64,000 nucleotides of DNA from an uncultured Kocuria sp. (GCF_947500125.1 NZ_CANMRA010000023.1:1-64000); one strand, 5' to 3'. Positions 44,302 through 54,275 are shown, numbered from the stretch's first letter. Notes: generated from the sequence alone by a model not told the origin. Made by a program: numbers and translations.

Positions 44302-45905
44302 TCAGGCCAGCAGGTCCCGGCGGCGGAACCCGGCGGCGGCCGCGGCCAGGAGCACCAGCGCCGGCGCGGCCAGAGCGACCAGGGGCGTCGCCTCCCAGTC
44401 CTCGGACGGCACCAGCGGCGTGAGCTGGACGGGGGAGAGGTCCATCGCCCACTGGGGCAGGTCCAGCAGCAGGCCGAACCACGCGACGAACACGACGTAG
44501 GCGACCACGGCCCAACTCAGGCCGGCGGCCCGCGGGACGAGACCGACCAGGGCGGCCGTGAGCCCGGCCACCACGAGCACGGCCGGGAAGTACGCCAGTG
44601 CCGCCAGGGCGAGCTCGCCGGTCCAGCGCAGGTCACCGGTGGTCACGGTGACCCCCGCGCCCAGCGCCCCCCGGACAGCACCAGGGCCAGGAGGGCCTCC
44701 ACGACGACGACGGCGAGCCAGCCGAGCACCCAGCGCGACCGGGCGAGACCCGTCGACAGGGTGAGGCCCGTGCGGCCGGACTCCTCCTCGGCGCGCAGCC
44801 GCAGCACGGCCGAGACGGCGAACGCGACCACACCGAGCGCGAGGTAGGACAGCGTCGCGGCGGCGAAGGACTCGGTGAGCGCGGCGAGGTCCACCACGAG
44901 CCACTCGGTGATCGTCGGGATGTCCGCGATGCTGTCCTCAAGCGAGTCGGCCAGCGAGCCGAAGGCCAGGCCGAAGAGGACGAGCCCCGCGGTCCACCCG
45001 AGGAACGTGCCGCGCAGCAGGCGGCGCGCCAGCCCGGTGGCGGAGAGCAGGGACGTCCCGGCCGTCGCGGGTCCGGGCCGACCCCGTCGCAGCCCGGCGC
45101 CCAGGTCCCGCCGCTGGGCCAGGAGCACGGCCGTCCCCAGGAGCACCGCCGTCAGTGCCGCCGAGAGCGCCAGCGGCCACCACCGCAGGTCCACGTAGAG
45201 CCGGGTCTGCTGGGCCCAGGCGATGGGCGAGAGCCAGGACAGCCACGAGCCGGTGGGCTCGATGACGTCCCCGATCCCGCGCACTAGGAAGGCCGCGCCG
45301 AGCACGGCCATCGCCGTGCCGGAGGCGGCCCGCGCGTGCTCGGTGAGCTGGGCGGTCACGGCCGCCACGGCCCCGAACACCAGGCCCGTGAGCGCCGTGG
45401 CCAGTCCCCACGCCACGGCGTCCGTCCCGCCCAGCCCCGCCGCGACGAGCCCCGCCGTGATCCCGGCGCCGACCGCCGCGTCCGCCACGGCGACCGCCCC
45501 GAGGGCGGCCGCGGCCGGGGCGAAGCGGCCCACCGGCAGCGCGCGGACGACCTCGAGCCGCCCGGACTCCTCCTCCGCCCGCACGTGCCGGCTCGCGAGC
45601 AGGATGCTCATGATCGCGGTGGCCACGAGCACCGACAGGCTCAGCTCGTTGACCGTCATGGCGCCCAGCGTGTAGTCGCCCGCGCCGAAGGCCGGGCCGG
45701 TCATCATCACGGCGGACGGGTTGTCCAGCAGGGCGGCCCGGGCCTGGCGGGCCTCGCCGTCCGGGAACGTCTCCGCGAGGGCGAGCACCGTGGCGTACAC
45801 GGTCCCGGTGAGCGCGAGCACCCACACGAGGATCCGCACCCGGTCCAGGCGCAGGTTGAGCCGGAACAGGCGGCCGGTCGCTGCCCACGGCTCGGCGGTC
45901 CTCAT
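44302..45905 (-). pseudogene. ABC-2 type exporter permease, frame broken at a G6 tract
   Basis: A polytopic permease. Residues 1-412 read normally from the ATG at 45903-45905 (overlapping the ATPase stop by 4 bp) to about 44673. There a run of six C on the plus strand (44667-44672) shifts the frame to a stop at 44643. The missing C-terminal part continues in another frame (VTVTTGDLRWTGELALAALA... RRDLLA) to a stop at 44302. Adding one base to the tract restores a 534-residue protein of ordinary family length. This may be a sequencing under-call, a phase-variable tract, or a true mutation. Confidence 0.8.
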
Positions 45906-46858
45906 CGGGGCGCCCCCGCGTCCCGGCCGGCGCCGTGCGGGGCCTCCTCCTGGGCGGCGGGCTCGGCCGGGCGGTCGCCGTAGTGGCGCAGGAAGAGCTC
46001 CTCGAGCGACGGGGGCGTGACGGTGAGGTTCTGCACGCCCAGGTCGGCGAGCGCCCGGAGGACCTCGGGGACCCGGGCGTCGTCGACGTCGAAGCCCAGT
46101 CTCCCGTCGTCGTGCACGAGGTGGTGCACGCCCGGCAGGCCGCCCAGCCGGCCGGGGTCGGCGGACGTCGTGGCCGTGACGGCGGAGCGGGTCAGGTGGC
46201 GCAGCTGGGCGAGGGTGCCGCTCTCCACGTCCCGGCCGGCGCGGATGATGGTCACGGTGTCGCACAGCTTCTCGACCTCCGCCAGGATGTGGCTCGAGAG
46301 CAGGACCGTGCTGCCCTGCCCGCTCAGCCGGCGCACCTCGTCCGTGAACACGGCCTCCATGAGCGGGTCCAGCCCGGAGGTCGGCTCGTCCAGGACGTAC
46401 AGCTCGGCCTCGGCGCTCAGGGCGGCCACCAGCGCCACCTTCTGCCGGTTGCCCTTGGAGTAGCTGCGGGCCTTCTTCGTCGGGTCGAGCTCGAAGCGCT
46501 CGATGAGCTCGTCGCGGCGGCGGCGCCGTCGTCGTCCTCCGCGGATGCCGGTCAGCAGGTCCACGATCTCGCCCCCGGTCAGGTTCGGCCACAGGTTCGT
46601 GTCCCCGGGGACGTAGGCGGTGCGGCGGTGGATCTCCACGGCGTCCCGCCAGGCGTCGAGGCCCAGGACCGATGCCGTCCCCGCGTCCGCCCGGAGCAGG
46701 CCCAGCAGCACCCGGATCGCCGTGGACTTCCCCGAGCCGTTGGGGCCCAGGAACCCCGCGACCTGACCCGGCGCCACGGTGAGGTCGAAGCCGTCCAGGG
46801 CCGTGGTGGGGCCGAAGGTCTTGACGAGCCCGCGGGCCTCGATCACCGGGGTGTCCAT
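45902..46858 (-). CDS. ABC exporter ATP-binding protein
   Basis: A 318-residue ATPase of the drug/tetronasin exporter type. Walker A LGPNGSGKSTAIR, signature YSKGNRQKVALVAAL (SKGNRQK in place of LSGGQ), Walker B LYVLDEPTSGLDP and H-loop LLSSHILAE are present. An Arg-rich run (GGRRRRRRRDE) lies between the Q-loop and signature. Its stop overlaps the permease start (ATGA). Confidence 0.94.
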   Translation of the reverse strand: MDTPVIEARGLVKTFGPTTALDGFDLTVAPGQVAGFLGPNGSGKSTAIRVLLGLLRADAGTASVLGLDAWRDAVEIHRRTAYVPGDTNLWPNLTGGEIVDLLTGIRGGRRRRRRRDELIERFELDPTKKARSYSKGNRQKVALVAALSAEAELYVLDEPTSGLDPLMEAVFTDEVRRLSGQGSTVLLSSHILAEVEKLCDTVTIIRAGRDVESGTLAQLRHLTRSAVTATTSADPGRLGGLPGVHHLVHDDGRLGFDVDDARVPEVLRALADLGVQNLTVTPPSLEELFLRHYGDRPAEPAAQEEAPHGAGRDAGAPR

Positions 46859-46994
46859 GGGTGCTCCTGACGGGTCGGGGCCGGCGGCGTCGCGTGCGCC
46901 TGCTCCTCACGCTAGGCACCCTCCGGGCGCCGGACAAGGAGGCCCGGGAGCGCCGGGCGCGCCGTCCGGGCCGTGCGGGCGGGAGCCGGCCGGG

Positions 46995-48092
46995 TCAGTC
47001 CGGACGGCGTCCCTCCCGGACCGTGGAGGACGCGTCCGCCGCGTCGGGGGAGGGGACCCGCCGGTCGGGCCGGTCGCGGGGATCGAGCCACGCCTTGGCC
47101 CGCAGGGCGGGCTTCTCGACGAGCGTCCACGACAGCAGCGCCAGGGGCAGCGTCAGCAGCAGGACCAGCAGGGAGTTCACGGCGACACCCCAGGACGCCG
47201 TGCCGAGCAGCACGAGGAGCTGCTGCACCGGATACGCGTAGATGTAGACGCCGTAGGACAGGTCCGTGCGCGTGGTCCAGTTGTCGGACGGGGCCGCGCC
47301 GAGGCCGAGGAGCAGCACGGCGAGCGGCAGCTGCCCGTACAGGTCCGCCCAGCCCAGGTCCGTCAGGACGCCGTAGACGACGGCGGCCCCTGCGACGTGC
47401 ACCCAGGTGGGGCGCCACGTCCTCGCCCAGGCCCAGACCGCCGCGCCCGCCAGGAAGTAGCCGACCAGCCGGGCGCCGTGGAGGAAGAGGTGGCTCGTGA
47501 CGTCCAGCGGTCCCTCGGCGAGGGCGCGGAGGACGAGCACGAGGAGGAACAGCGCCGGGAGCACCCACCGGGCGTGCCGTGCCGCGACCGCGAGGCTGAG
47601 GACGAGGCCGAGCAGCACGTAGGCGAGGGCCTCGTAGAACAGGGTCCACAGCGAGCCGTTCCAGGAGTCCGGCGCCGGGACCCGGGTCAGGGTCCCGTCG
47701 ACGCCCCACTGCGAGATCCTCAGATCGGCGTTGTTCAGCACGAAGCCGGCTGCGGAGGCCAGGTCGAACGACGTGCCCTCGATCGCGGCCGCGAGCGGTG
47801 CGAAGATCGCGGCCACCACGAGCAGGCTCACCAGGAAGGCCGGGTAGATGCGCAGGAACCGTCGCCAGAAGTACGGCATCAACCGGGTCCGCACCCTGCT
47901 CTCGGCGATGAGGTAGCCGCTGAGGACGAAGAAGCCGTTGACGGCCACGTCGGACAGGAGCTCGAGACTCGGGCCGTCCGCGCCCGTCAGCGGCCAGGCG
48001 TGGCCGAGGACGACGAGGGACGCGAGGGCCAGGCGAAGGGCGTTGAGGTGGTTGTGGCGATCGCCCAGACGTTCGTGGAGAGTCATGGCCAC
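46995..48092 (-). CDS. Acyltransferase-3 (OafA-like) membrane protein
   Basis: A 365-residue membrane acyltransferase with about ten spans. The catalytic His region is LASLVVLGHAWPL, followed by NGFFVLSGYLIAESRVR, RRFLRIYPAFLVSLL and a C-terminal VEKPALRAK motif. It probably O-acetylates surface sugars. The GTG at 48090-48092 has GGAAGG 8 nt upstream; an ATG two codons later is an alternative. Confidence 0.9.
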   Translation of the reverse strand: MAMTLHERLGDRHNHLNALRLALASLVVLGHAWPLTGADGPSLELLSDVAVNGFFVLSGYLIAESRVRTRLMPYFWRRFLRIYPAFLVSLLVVAAIFAPLAAAIEGTSFDLASAAGFVLNNADLRISQWGVDGTLTRVPAPDSWNGSLWTLFYEALAYVLLGLVLSLAVAARHARWVLPALFLLVLVLRALAEGPLDVTSHLFLHGARLVGYFLAGAAVWAWARTWRPTWVHVAGAAVVYGVLTDLGWADLYGQLPLAVLLLGLGAAPSDNWTTRTDLSYGVYIYAYPVQQLLVLLGTASWGVAVNSLLVLLLTLPLALLSWTLVEKPALRAKAWLDPRDRPDRRVPSPDAADASSTVREGRRPD

Positions 48093-48372
48093 GGCAGGTG
48101 CCTTCCGGAGGTGGTGGGCAGCGCGGCCGGGCGGTCTGCTGCGGGACGTGGGTCGCTCCCCGGCGGGGGAGCGGGCGTGACGCCGTGCGTCCCAGCACGA
48201 GTTTAGTTATGCAAACGCATGGTCACCCCGGGGTGACGCACAAGTGGGGACGGGCGTCCGGGCGGGCGCGGCGCACCGGTCGTCACAAAATGCCCCGGTG
48301 TCCGCGGGGCTAACGCCCAGGTCAGGGGCCGTGCCAGGCTGGAAGCAGAGCCGCTCGAGGAAGGGGGGTCCC

Positions 48373-49341
48373 GTGCTGGAGACCCGCAGCGCAGCCCAGG
48401 ACCGGGCCACGGGGGACGGGTGGCGCGGAGCCGCACGCACCGCGCCGCGGCGGCGCCCGCTCACGGCGCCGGTCGTGCTGGTCGGCCTCGGCGCGGTGCT
48501 CGTCGTGGTCGCGCTGGCCGCCGGACGGGCCGGGTCGGAACTGCTCCTCGACGCCGGGGCCGTCCTGCTCACCGTGGGCGGCGTGGGGCTGCTCCTGGAT
48601 GCCGGACTGGCACGGTGGCGCGGCGCCGGCCCCGTCGAGGCGCAACCTCCTCCCGTCCTCGTCCCCTCGGCGCCCCGCGACGACCGGTTGGGCCTCGTGG
48701 GGGTCCGCGAGGAGCTCGACGCGGTCGACGTGCTCCGGGGCGTCCTGCCCGGGCAGGAGCTGTGGTGGATGGACACCTTCCCGCTGACGCTGGCCGGCGA
48801 CCTCGACGCGATCCACAAGGCGCTCGGCGCCGGGGTCCGCGTCCGGCTGCTGGTCCTCGACCCGAAGTCGCCCGCGCTCGCGTCCCGGCTCCGGGAGATC
48901 CGGCACCACTACGGGCTCTCGCCCATGGACCTGCGGCGCAGCTTCGACACGCTGGTCCACCAGCTGCGGGCCCTGGGAGAACTGGACCCCGTGGTCGCCG
49001 AACGGCTGGAGGTGCGGGTCCACGACGGTCCGCCCGGTGCCCCGATCTACCTGGTGCTCGGGGATCCCGCCGCGGCCGAGGAGCCTGCGGCGGACCCGCG
49101 CCCGCCGGAGGTGGTCCGGGCGTTCAGCAGCTACTTCCTGCTCGACGCGAGCCAGGACATGCCCTATCTGGAGTGGCGGGACGGGCCCTTCGCCGACCGG
49201 CTGCACGCCTATGCACGGCACAAGTGGGCGGAGGGGCGCACGGTCTTCCCGACCGAGCCGCCCGAGCGCTCGGCCTCGGCGTTCAACGTCCGGCCCGGCC
49301 CGGCACCCCGCACGCCCGGGCGGGGCGCCGCGGGCTCCTGA
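48373..49341 (+). CDS. Membrane-anchored protein with a PLD-like cytosolic domain
   Basis: A 322-residue protein. Two close hydrophobic helices (about residues 30-75; VVLVGLGAVLVVVALAAG and DAGAVLLTVGGVGLLLDAG) anchor it. The soluble part includes QELWWMDTFPLTLAGDLDAI and GVRVRLLVLDPKSPALASRL, reminiscent of phospholipase-D-fold domains, although no clear HKD motif is visible. The GTG start has GAAGGGGGG upstream. I cannot assign a function. Confidence 0.65.
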   Translation: MLETRSAAQDRATGDGWRGAARTAPRRRPLTAPVVLVGLGAVLVVVALAAGRAGSELLLDAGAVLLTVGGVGLLLDAGLARWRGAGPVEAQPPPVLVPSAPRDDRLGLVGVREELDAVDVLRGVLPGQELWWMDTFPLTLAGDLDAIHKALGAGVRVRLLVLDPKSPALASRLREIRHHYGLSPMDLRRSFDTLVHQLRALGELDPVVAERLEVRVHDGPPGAPIYLVLGDPAAAEEPAADPRPPEVVRAFSSYFLLDASQDMPYLEWRDGPFADRLHAYARHKWAEGRTVFPTEPPERSASAFNVRPGPAPRTPGRGAAGS

Positions 49342-49413
49342 CGTCCGGGTCGGCGCGTCCTCGGGTCGCCGGGGCCTGTGGCGGTGAGCACCCAAGTCTG
49401 CTGAGATGACGGC

Positions 49414-49899
49414 ATGGACGTTTCGGACTTCAGGACCCTGTTCGGCGACGACATCCGGGCCTGGCTCGACTGGGGCGCGGTCGACGACCAGAACTCCCGG
49501 ATCGAGGACCTGGTGATCTCCTCCCGGCAGGAGCTCGGCGACCTCTACACGGTCTGGCACGTGGACCCCGAGGGCAATCCCGGGGAGTGGTCGCACCCGC
49601 AGCACCGGCCGCAGACCCTCGCCCAGGCGGCGGAGAAGCAGTGGCCGGACGACCGACAGGGCAAGATCGAGCACCTGCGGCAGGAGTACGCGGAGGAGTC
49701 GGGGCCCGTCCAGCTGACCGTCCCGGCCTACCGGACCGAGGGGTCCCTCGTGGTCCTCGACTCCAACCACCGCCTCGTGGGCGCCTACCTCTCCGGGGCG
49801 GACCTGCGCGTGCTGCTGGTCGTGCTGGACGGACCGTCCTCCTCCTTGGTCCTGCCCGCCACGGCGCAGATCGAGAACGACCAGGCGGACCGGATCTGA
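49414..49899 (+). CDS. Small protein with a ParB/sulfiredoxin-like motif, function unknown
   Basis: A 161-residue protein. Its C-terminal half contains VVLDSNHRLVGAYLSGADL, similar to the DGNHR motif of ParB/sulfiredoxin-fold proteins. The N-terminal half is acidic. The ATG follows a TGAGAT hexamer by 6 nt, so a leaderless start is possible. It lies 72 bp after the PLD-like gene on the same strand but need not be linked to it. Confidence 0.65.
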   Translation: MDVSDFRTLFGDDIRAWLDWGAVDDQNSRIEDLVISSRQELGDLYTVWHVDPEGNPGEWSHPQHRPQTLAQAAEKQWPDDRQGKIEHLRQEYAEESGPVQLTVPAYRTEGSLVVLDSNHRLVGAYLSGADLRVLLVVLDGPSSSLVLPATAQIENDQADRI

Positions 49900-50002
49900 A
49901 GCTCTGCCCGCAACCGCTCTGCGCCGCGGAAAGTGCAAGGACCTCGTCCGGGCGCACGAGCCGAGCGTTGCCGGATGCCCGGTCCTTCTGCGCCCGGTCG
50001 GC

Positions 50003-50403
50003 TCAGACGAGCCCGAGCTGCTGGGCCAGGCCCAGCACGTCGTAGTAGCGGTGCTCCTCGGCGATCAGCCCGTCCTCGCCCACGCGGCTGAAGACGGCCA
50101 TGGGGATCGAGGCCCGGCGGCCGGTGGGCGGGACCTCACCGCTGGGCATGAGCATCGGCCCGGTGTGCGTGCCCACGGTCTGCAGCCGCATCACGGCCTG
50201 GGGGCCGTCCACGATCAGGTCCTCCACCTCCATCACCACGTCGGGCATGCCGGTCAGGATCGCCTCTGCGTCCTGCTGGATCGCGCCCCTCCCGCGCAGC
50301 GGCTCCGGCGCCGCCGGGTCGTAGACGACGGCGTCCTGGCGGTAGAAAGGGAGGCGTACGTCGCGGCGTCGTGGGCGTTGAGGGCTGCGATCACCTGGTC
50401 CAC
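50003..50403 (-). pseudogene. NTF2/SnoaL-like protein, frame broken
   Basis: The first ~18 codons from a GTG at 50401-50403 read VDQVIAALNAHDAATYAS, then the frame shifts near 50350. The continuation FYRQDAVVYDPAAPEPLRGR...MPDVVMEVEDL runs to the stop at 50003. One added base (for example in the CCC run) joins the halves into a 133-residue NTF2-fold protein, the normal length for the family. No good ribosome binding site is seen before the GTG. Confidence 0.7.
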
Positions 50404-50547
50404 TTGCTGCCGGCGGTCCGGGACCGGTCGACGGGCGTGGTCGCCGGGGAGGGCGGGAGCGCTCGGCGAAGCCGGCCCGGCCGGGGAGCCGGCACGGCGG
50501 ACCTCCGCGAGCACCTTGAGCACCTCGTGGCGGCGGGTCGCCACGAC

Positions 50548-50553
50548 TAGCAT
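50548..50553 (+). promoter_or_regulatory. -10 element of a leaderless P450 transcript
   Basis: TAGCAT ends 6 nt before the ATG at 50560. Confidence 0.55.
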
Positions 50554-50559
50554 GACCCC

Positions 50560-51843
50560 ATGAACGACGACGCGCGTCCCGAGACCCGCTGCCCCGTCCC
50601 GCACGGCGACCGGCGCCGGACCGCCCCGCCCGGCGAGCGCGGCACGCCGCGGGTGGAGGTCCTCGACGGGGTGTGGCACGTCCGCTCCCTGCCGATGGTC
50701 CGCCAGGTGCTGCGGGAGGCCGAGGGCACGGTCCAGGCCGGCTTCAGCGCGGAGACAGCGCGGCAGGGCCTGACCGGCGACCACCCGCCCGTGCTCTACG
50801 CGGACGGACCCGAGCACCGGCGCCAGCGCACCGCCACCGCGAGGTTCTTCACCCCGGCCGCGGTGAGCCGCCGCTACCGGGACCTGATGGAGGAGCGCGC
50901 CGACGAGCTGGTCGAGCGGATCCGGCGGGACGGCGGGGCCGAGCTGTCGGCGATCACCCTGCGCTACTCCGTGGAGGTCGCCGCCCAGGTGGTGGGGCTG
51001 ACGAACTCGGACATCGACGGGATGTCCCGGCGTCTGGAGCGCTTCTTCAGCGGTCCCGGCACCGGCGCCGCCGGTGCCCCGCGGCGCCGGCTCCCGGGCC
51101 GGGTGGGCTCCGTCGTCGGATCCCTGCGACCGGTGTGGGCGATGACCGCCTTTCAGTTCAAGGACGTGCGCCCGGCTGTCCGGGCGCGGCGCCGGCGGCC
51201 CCAGGAGGACGTCGTGTCCCACCTGCTCTCGGAGGGCTACACGGACCGGGAGATCCTCGTGGAGTGCCTCACCTACGCCGCCGCCGGCATGGCCACCACC
51301 CGCGAGTTCATCGCGGTGGCCGCCTGGCACCTGCTCGAGGACGACGGGCTGAGGGAGGAGTACCTCGCGGCCGAGGAACCGGTCCGGCACGGCATCCTGC
51401 ACGAGATCCTGCGCCTGGAGCCGGTGGTGGGCCACCTCTACCGCCGGACCACCCGGGAGCTGGTCCTGGCGGACGGGGACGAGCGCCACGAGGTGCCCGC
51501 CGGGGCCCTGCTCGACCTCTACGTCCGCCAGGCGAACACCGACGAGCAGGCGTTCGGGGAGGACGCCCGGCAGCTGTGCCCGGAGCGGTCCCGGCCGCGG
51601 GGGATCCGGCCCGAGGCGATGTCCTTCGGGGACGGCGCCCACCGGTGCCCGGGCGGGTTCCTCGCGATCCAGGAGACCGACGTGTTCCTGCAGCGCCTGC
51701 TGCGGCTGCCCCTGGAGTTCGCGCACCCGCCGCGGGTCTCGTGGGTCGAGCTGATCGCCGCCTACGAGGTGCGCGACGTCGTCCTGCGGGTGGGTGCCGA
51801 TCAGGGGTGGCGCACGCCCTCCCCGGCGAGCACGGCCCGGTAG
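50560..51843 (+). CDS. Cytochrome P450
   Basis: A 427-residue P450. The haem-binding loop FGDGAHRCPGGF carries the axial Cys, the K-helix ExxR is ILHEILRLEP, and the I-helix reads TYAAAGMATTREF, with Gly-Met-Ala-Thr-Thr replacing the usual AGxxT. The start follows a -10 hexamer by 6 nt. The last 43 bp overlap the 3' end of the opposite-strand epimerase gene. The electron partner and substrate are not in the window. Confidence 0.93.
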   Translation: MNDDARPETRCPVPHGDRRRTAPPGERGTPRVEVLDGVWHVRSLPMVRQVLREAEGTVQAGFSAETARQGLTGDHPPVLYADGPEHRRQRTATARFFTPAAVSRRYRDLMEERADELVERIRRDGGAELSAITLRYSVEVAAQVVGLTNSDIDGMSRRLERFFSGPGTGAAGAPRRRLPGRVGSVVGSLRPVWAMTAFQFKDVRPAVRARRRRPQEDVVSHLLSEGYTDREILVECLTYAAAGMATTREFIAVAAWHLLEDDGLREEYLAAEEPVRHGILHEILRLEPVVGHLYRRTTRELVLADGDERHEVPAGALLDLYVRQANTDEQAFGEDARQLCPERSRPRGIRPEAMSFGDGAHRCPGGFLAIQETDVFLQRLLRLPLEFAHPPRVSWVELIAAYEVRDVVLRVGADQGWRTPSPASTAR

Positions 51844-52643
51844 CCCTCCCGGTAGGTGGGGTGGCGGAGTTCGACGCCGGACTCCCGCAGCCGCCGGTTG
51901 GACAGCCGCTTCGAGCCCCGGCGCGGCGTGTCCGCCTCGGGGACGTCCTCGGGGCGGGGGACGCCGAGCTCCTGCGCCAGGAACTCGAGGACCTCGAGCT
52001 CGGGCACGGGCTCGTCGTCCGTGCCGAGATACAGGGTGAGCGGCTGGGCGTCCATGGTGAGCAGGTGCACGGCGGCGGCCGCGGCGTCGTCGCGGTGGAT
52101 GCGGTTGGTCCATGCGGCCCCGGCCGCGCCGTCCCCGGCGCGCACCTTGTCGATCAGCCGGGTCCGGCCCGGCCCGTAGATCCCGGAGAGCCGCAGCACC
52201 GTGCCGTGCGGGAACTGCTCGTGGAACAGCTCCTCGGCCTCCAGCAGGATCTGCGCGGTCGGGGTCGAGGGGTCCGGCGGGGTGTCCTCGGTGACCTCCC
52301 CGCCGTCGGCGTCCCCGCAGACGGCGGTCGAGGAGATCAGCAGGGCACGCCGTGGGAGGGCCCCGGCGGCGCGCAGCCCGTCGGCCACGTGGCGCAGTCC
52401 GTCGAGGTAGGCCGCGCGGTAGACCTCGGGCGTCCGCGCGTCCGCGGCGGTGGCGACGACCAGGAGCTCGACGTCCCCCGGCAGCTCCGGCACCTCCGTG
52501 CTCAGGTCCACCGGCAGCCCGGTCAGGGGCGGCGGCACCAGCTCCGCGCGGCGGCGCAGGCCCAGCACCTCGTGCCCCTGCTCCGCCAGCCGCAGCCCGA
52601 TCTCCGTGCCCAGGTCTCCGCATCCCGCGATCACCACGCTCAT
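51801..52643 (-). CDS. NAD-dependent epimerase/dehydratase (extended SDR)
   Basis: A 280-residue Rossmann protein with GCGDLGTEIGLRL as the dinucleotide-binding motif and LLISSTAVCGDADGG as the Ser/Thr active region. YGPGRTRLIDKVR replaces the usual YxxxK. It resembles YeeZ-like sugar-nucleotide or cell-envelope proteins. The 3' end overlaps the P450 gene by 43 bp on the other strand. Confidence 0.85.
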   Translation of the reverse strand: MSVVIAGCGDLGTEIGLRLAEQGHEVLGLRRRAELVPPPLTGLPVDLSTEVPELPGDVELLVVATAADARTPEVYRAAYLDGLRHVADGLRAAGALPRRALLISSTAVCGDADGGEVTEDTPPDPSTPTAQILLEAEELFHEQFPHGTVLRLSGIYGPGRTRLIDKVRAGDGAAGAAWTNRIHRDDAAAAAVHLLTMDAQPLTLYLGTDDEPVPELEVLEFLAQELGVPRPEDVPEADTPRRGSKRLSNRRLRESGVELRHPTYREGYRAVLAGEGVRHP

Positions 52644-52780
52644 GCCCCCGATTCTTCCACGTCCCGGTCCGGGCGCCGCGGCGCGCTCCGGTGCTGTTCC
52701 CCCGGCGGCGGCGGCGCCGTAGGTTGGAGGTGGTGGCCGGGCACGTCCGGGCAGCCGAGGCGCACGGGAAGGGGACGACG

Positions 52781-53281
52781 GTGGACTGGTACCGCAAGGA
52801 CGTGGAGGAGCTCGCGCCCGGGGACTGCTGGGACCGGCTGCGGGCGGACGGCGTCGCCCGGCTGGCCGTCGTGGTGGACGGGGCGCCGGAGATCTTCCCG
52901 ATCAACTACGTGGTCGACCGCGAGACGATCGTCTTCCGCTCGGGCCTGGGCACCAAGGTGAGCGGCGCGCTCGCGGGCCGGGCCGTGGCCCTCGAGATCG
53001 ACGGGCACGACTCCGCGACCGCCACGGCGTGGAGCGTGATCGTCAAGGGCGACGCCGAGAGCGTCCGGCCGGGCCACGCCCTGATGGAAGCCCTGCAGCT
53101 GCCGCTGTTCCCCTGGCAGGAGGGGATGAAGGACCAGTTCGTCCGCATCGTCCCGACCGCCGTGACGGGCCGCCGCTTCACCATGGCCGACCAGGAGGCG
53201 TGGAACTCCACGGCGGCCGTCGGCCGGCGGACCCCGGGCGGCTCCGCCCGCTGGAGCGAGGCCGGTCCCGGCAGCTCGTGA
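52781..53281 (+). CDS. Pyridoxamine-5'-phosphate-oxidase-like FMN-binding protein
   Basis: A 166-residue split-barrel protein. VARLAVVVDGAPEIFPINYVV and TIVFRSGLGTKVSGAL match the actinobacterial PPOX-class (F420/FMN) family. The GTG start has GGAAGGGG upstream. Neighbouring genes are DUF488 and a cupin; a role is not clear. Confidence 0.85.
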   Translation: MDWYRKDVEELAPGDCWDRLRADGVARLAVVVDGAPEIFPINYVVDRETIVFRSGLGTKVSGALAGRAVALEIDGHDSATATAWSVIVKGDAESVRPGHALMEALQLPLFPWQEGMKDQFVRIVPTAVTGRRFTMADQEAWNSTAAVGRRTPGGSARWSEAGPGSS

Positions 53282-53346
53282 CGCCCCGTGCCCGGCTCCC
53301 GCGGAGCAGGCCGTGTCGGGCCGGGGGACCCTCCGGGCCCGGTCAG

Positions 53347-53352
53347 TAGGGT
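53347..53352 (+). promoter_or_regulatory. -10 element of a leaderless DUF488 transcript
   Basis: TAGGGT ends 6 nt before the ATG at 53359. Confidence 0.55.
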
Positions 53353-53358
53353 GGGGAC

Positions 53359-53898
53359 ATGACAGCGCACACCGTCTACACCGTGGGCCACTCCACGCGC
53401 TCCGCCGAGGAGTTCGTGGCGCTGCTGCGGGAGTCCGGGGTGCAGCAGCTCGTCGACATCCGCACGGTGCCGCGCTCGCGGACGAACCCGCAGTTCGACC
53501 TCGACACGCTGCCGGGCACGCTCGCGGCGGCCGGCATCGGGCACAGCTACTGCAAGGGCCTGGGCGGGCTGCGCCCCACCTCGAAGGACTCGGTCAACAC
53601 CGCCTGGCGCAACGAGTCCTTCCGCGGCTACGCCGACCACATGCAGACCGACGAGTTCCGGACCGCGCTCGCCGAGCTCGAGCGCCTGGCCGAGGACCGC
53701 GCCGTCGCGATCATGTGCGCGGAGGCGGTCTGGTGGCGCTGCCACCGCTCGCTCGTGGCCGAGGCCCTGCTGGTGCGCGGGCACGACGTGCAGCACATCA
53801 TGGGCCCCGGCAAGCTGACCCCCGCGACGCTGCGGGACTTCGCCGTGGTCGACGGAGACCGGATCACCTACCCAGGAGGAGAACCATGCAGCACCTGA
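53359..53898 (+). CDS. DUF488 domain protein
   Basis: A 179-residue DUF488 protein: TVGHSTRSAEEFVALLRESGV, DIRTVPRSRTNPQFD, and the conserved MCAEAVWWRCHRSLVAEAL containing the two family cysteines. The function is unknown; members are widespread in bacteria. The last 13 bp overlap the cupin gene start, so they are co-translated. Confidence 0.92.
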   Translation: MTAHTVYTVGHSTRSAEEFVALLRESGVQQLVDIRTVPRSRTNPQFDLDTLPGTLAAAGIGHSYCKGLGGLRPTSKDSVNTAWRNESFRGYADHMQTDEFRTALAELERLAEDRAVAIMCAEAVWWRCHRSLVAEALLVRGHDVQHIMGPGKLTPATLRDFAVVDGDRITYPGGEPCST

Positions 53899-54218
53899 AC
53901 GAGATCGCCCTGCAACACCTGAACGAGGCCCGCCACGCCCCGCACGGGCGCAGCGCCGAGCAGCTCCTGCACCAGAAGGTGCTGCGCCAGACCCTCCTGG
54001 CGCTCAAGGAGGGCGCGGTGCTCGCCGAGCACAGCGCCCCGTACGCCGGGAGCCTGCAGGTGCTGCACGGGCGGATCCGGGTCTCCTCGAGCGAGGACCT
54101 GGTGCTCGACGCCGGGCAGCTGCACGTGATCCCCGCGGAGCGCCACTCCGTGGAGGCCCTGGAGGACTCGGTGTTCATCCTCACCGCGGTGACCGGCATC
54201 CAGGACGCCGCGGAGTAG
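53886..54218 (+). CDS. Small cupin protein
   Basis: A 110-residue single-cupin protein (LAEHSAPYAGSLQVLHGRIR..., QLHVIPAERHSVEALED). The metal-binding residues are partly conserved, with His in EHSAP and ERHSV. CAGGAGGAG precedes the ATG, inside the end of the DUF488 gene. Confidence 0.85.
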   Translation: MQHLNEIALQHLNEARHAPHGRSAEQLLHQKVLRQTLLALKEGAVLAEHSAPYAGSLQVLHGRIRVSSSEDLVLDAGQLHVIPAERHSVEALEDSVFILTAVTGIQDAAE

Positions 54219-54275
54219 CCCCGGCGAGGCTCCCGGAACGGTCCCGGAGCGGTCCCTCCGGAGGAGGGGGAGGGC

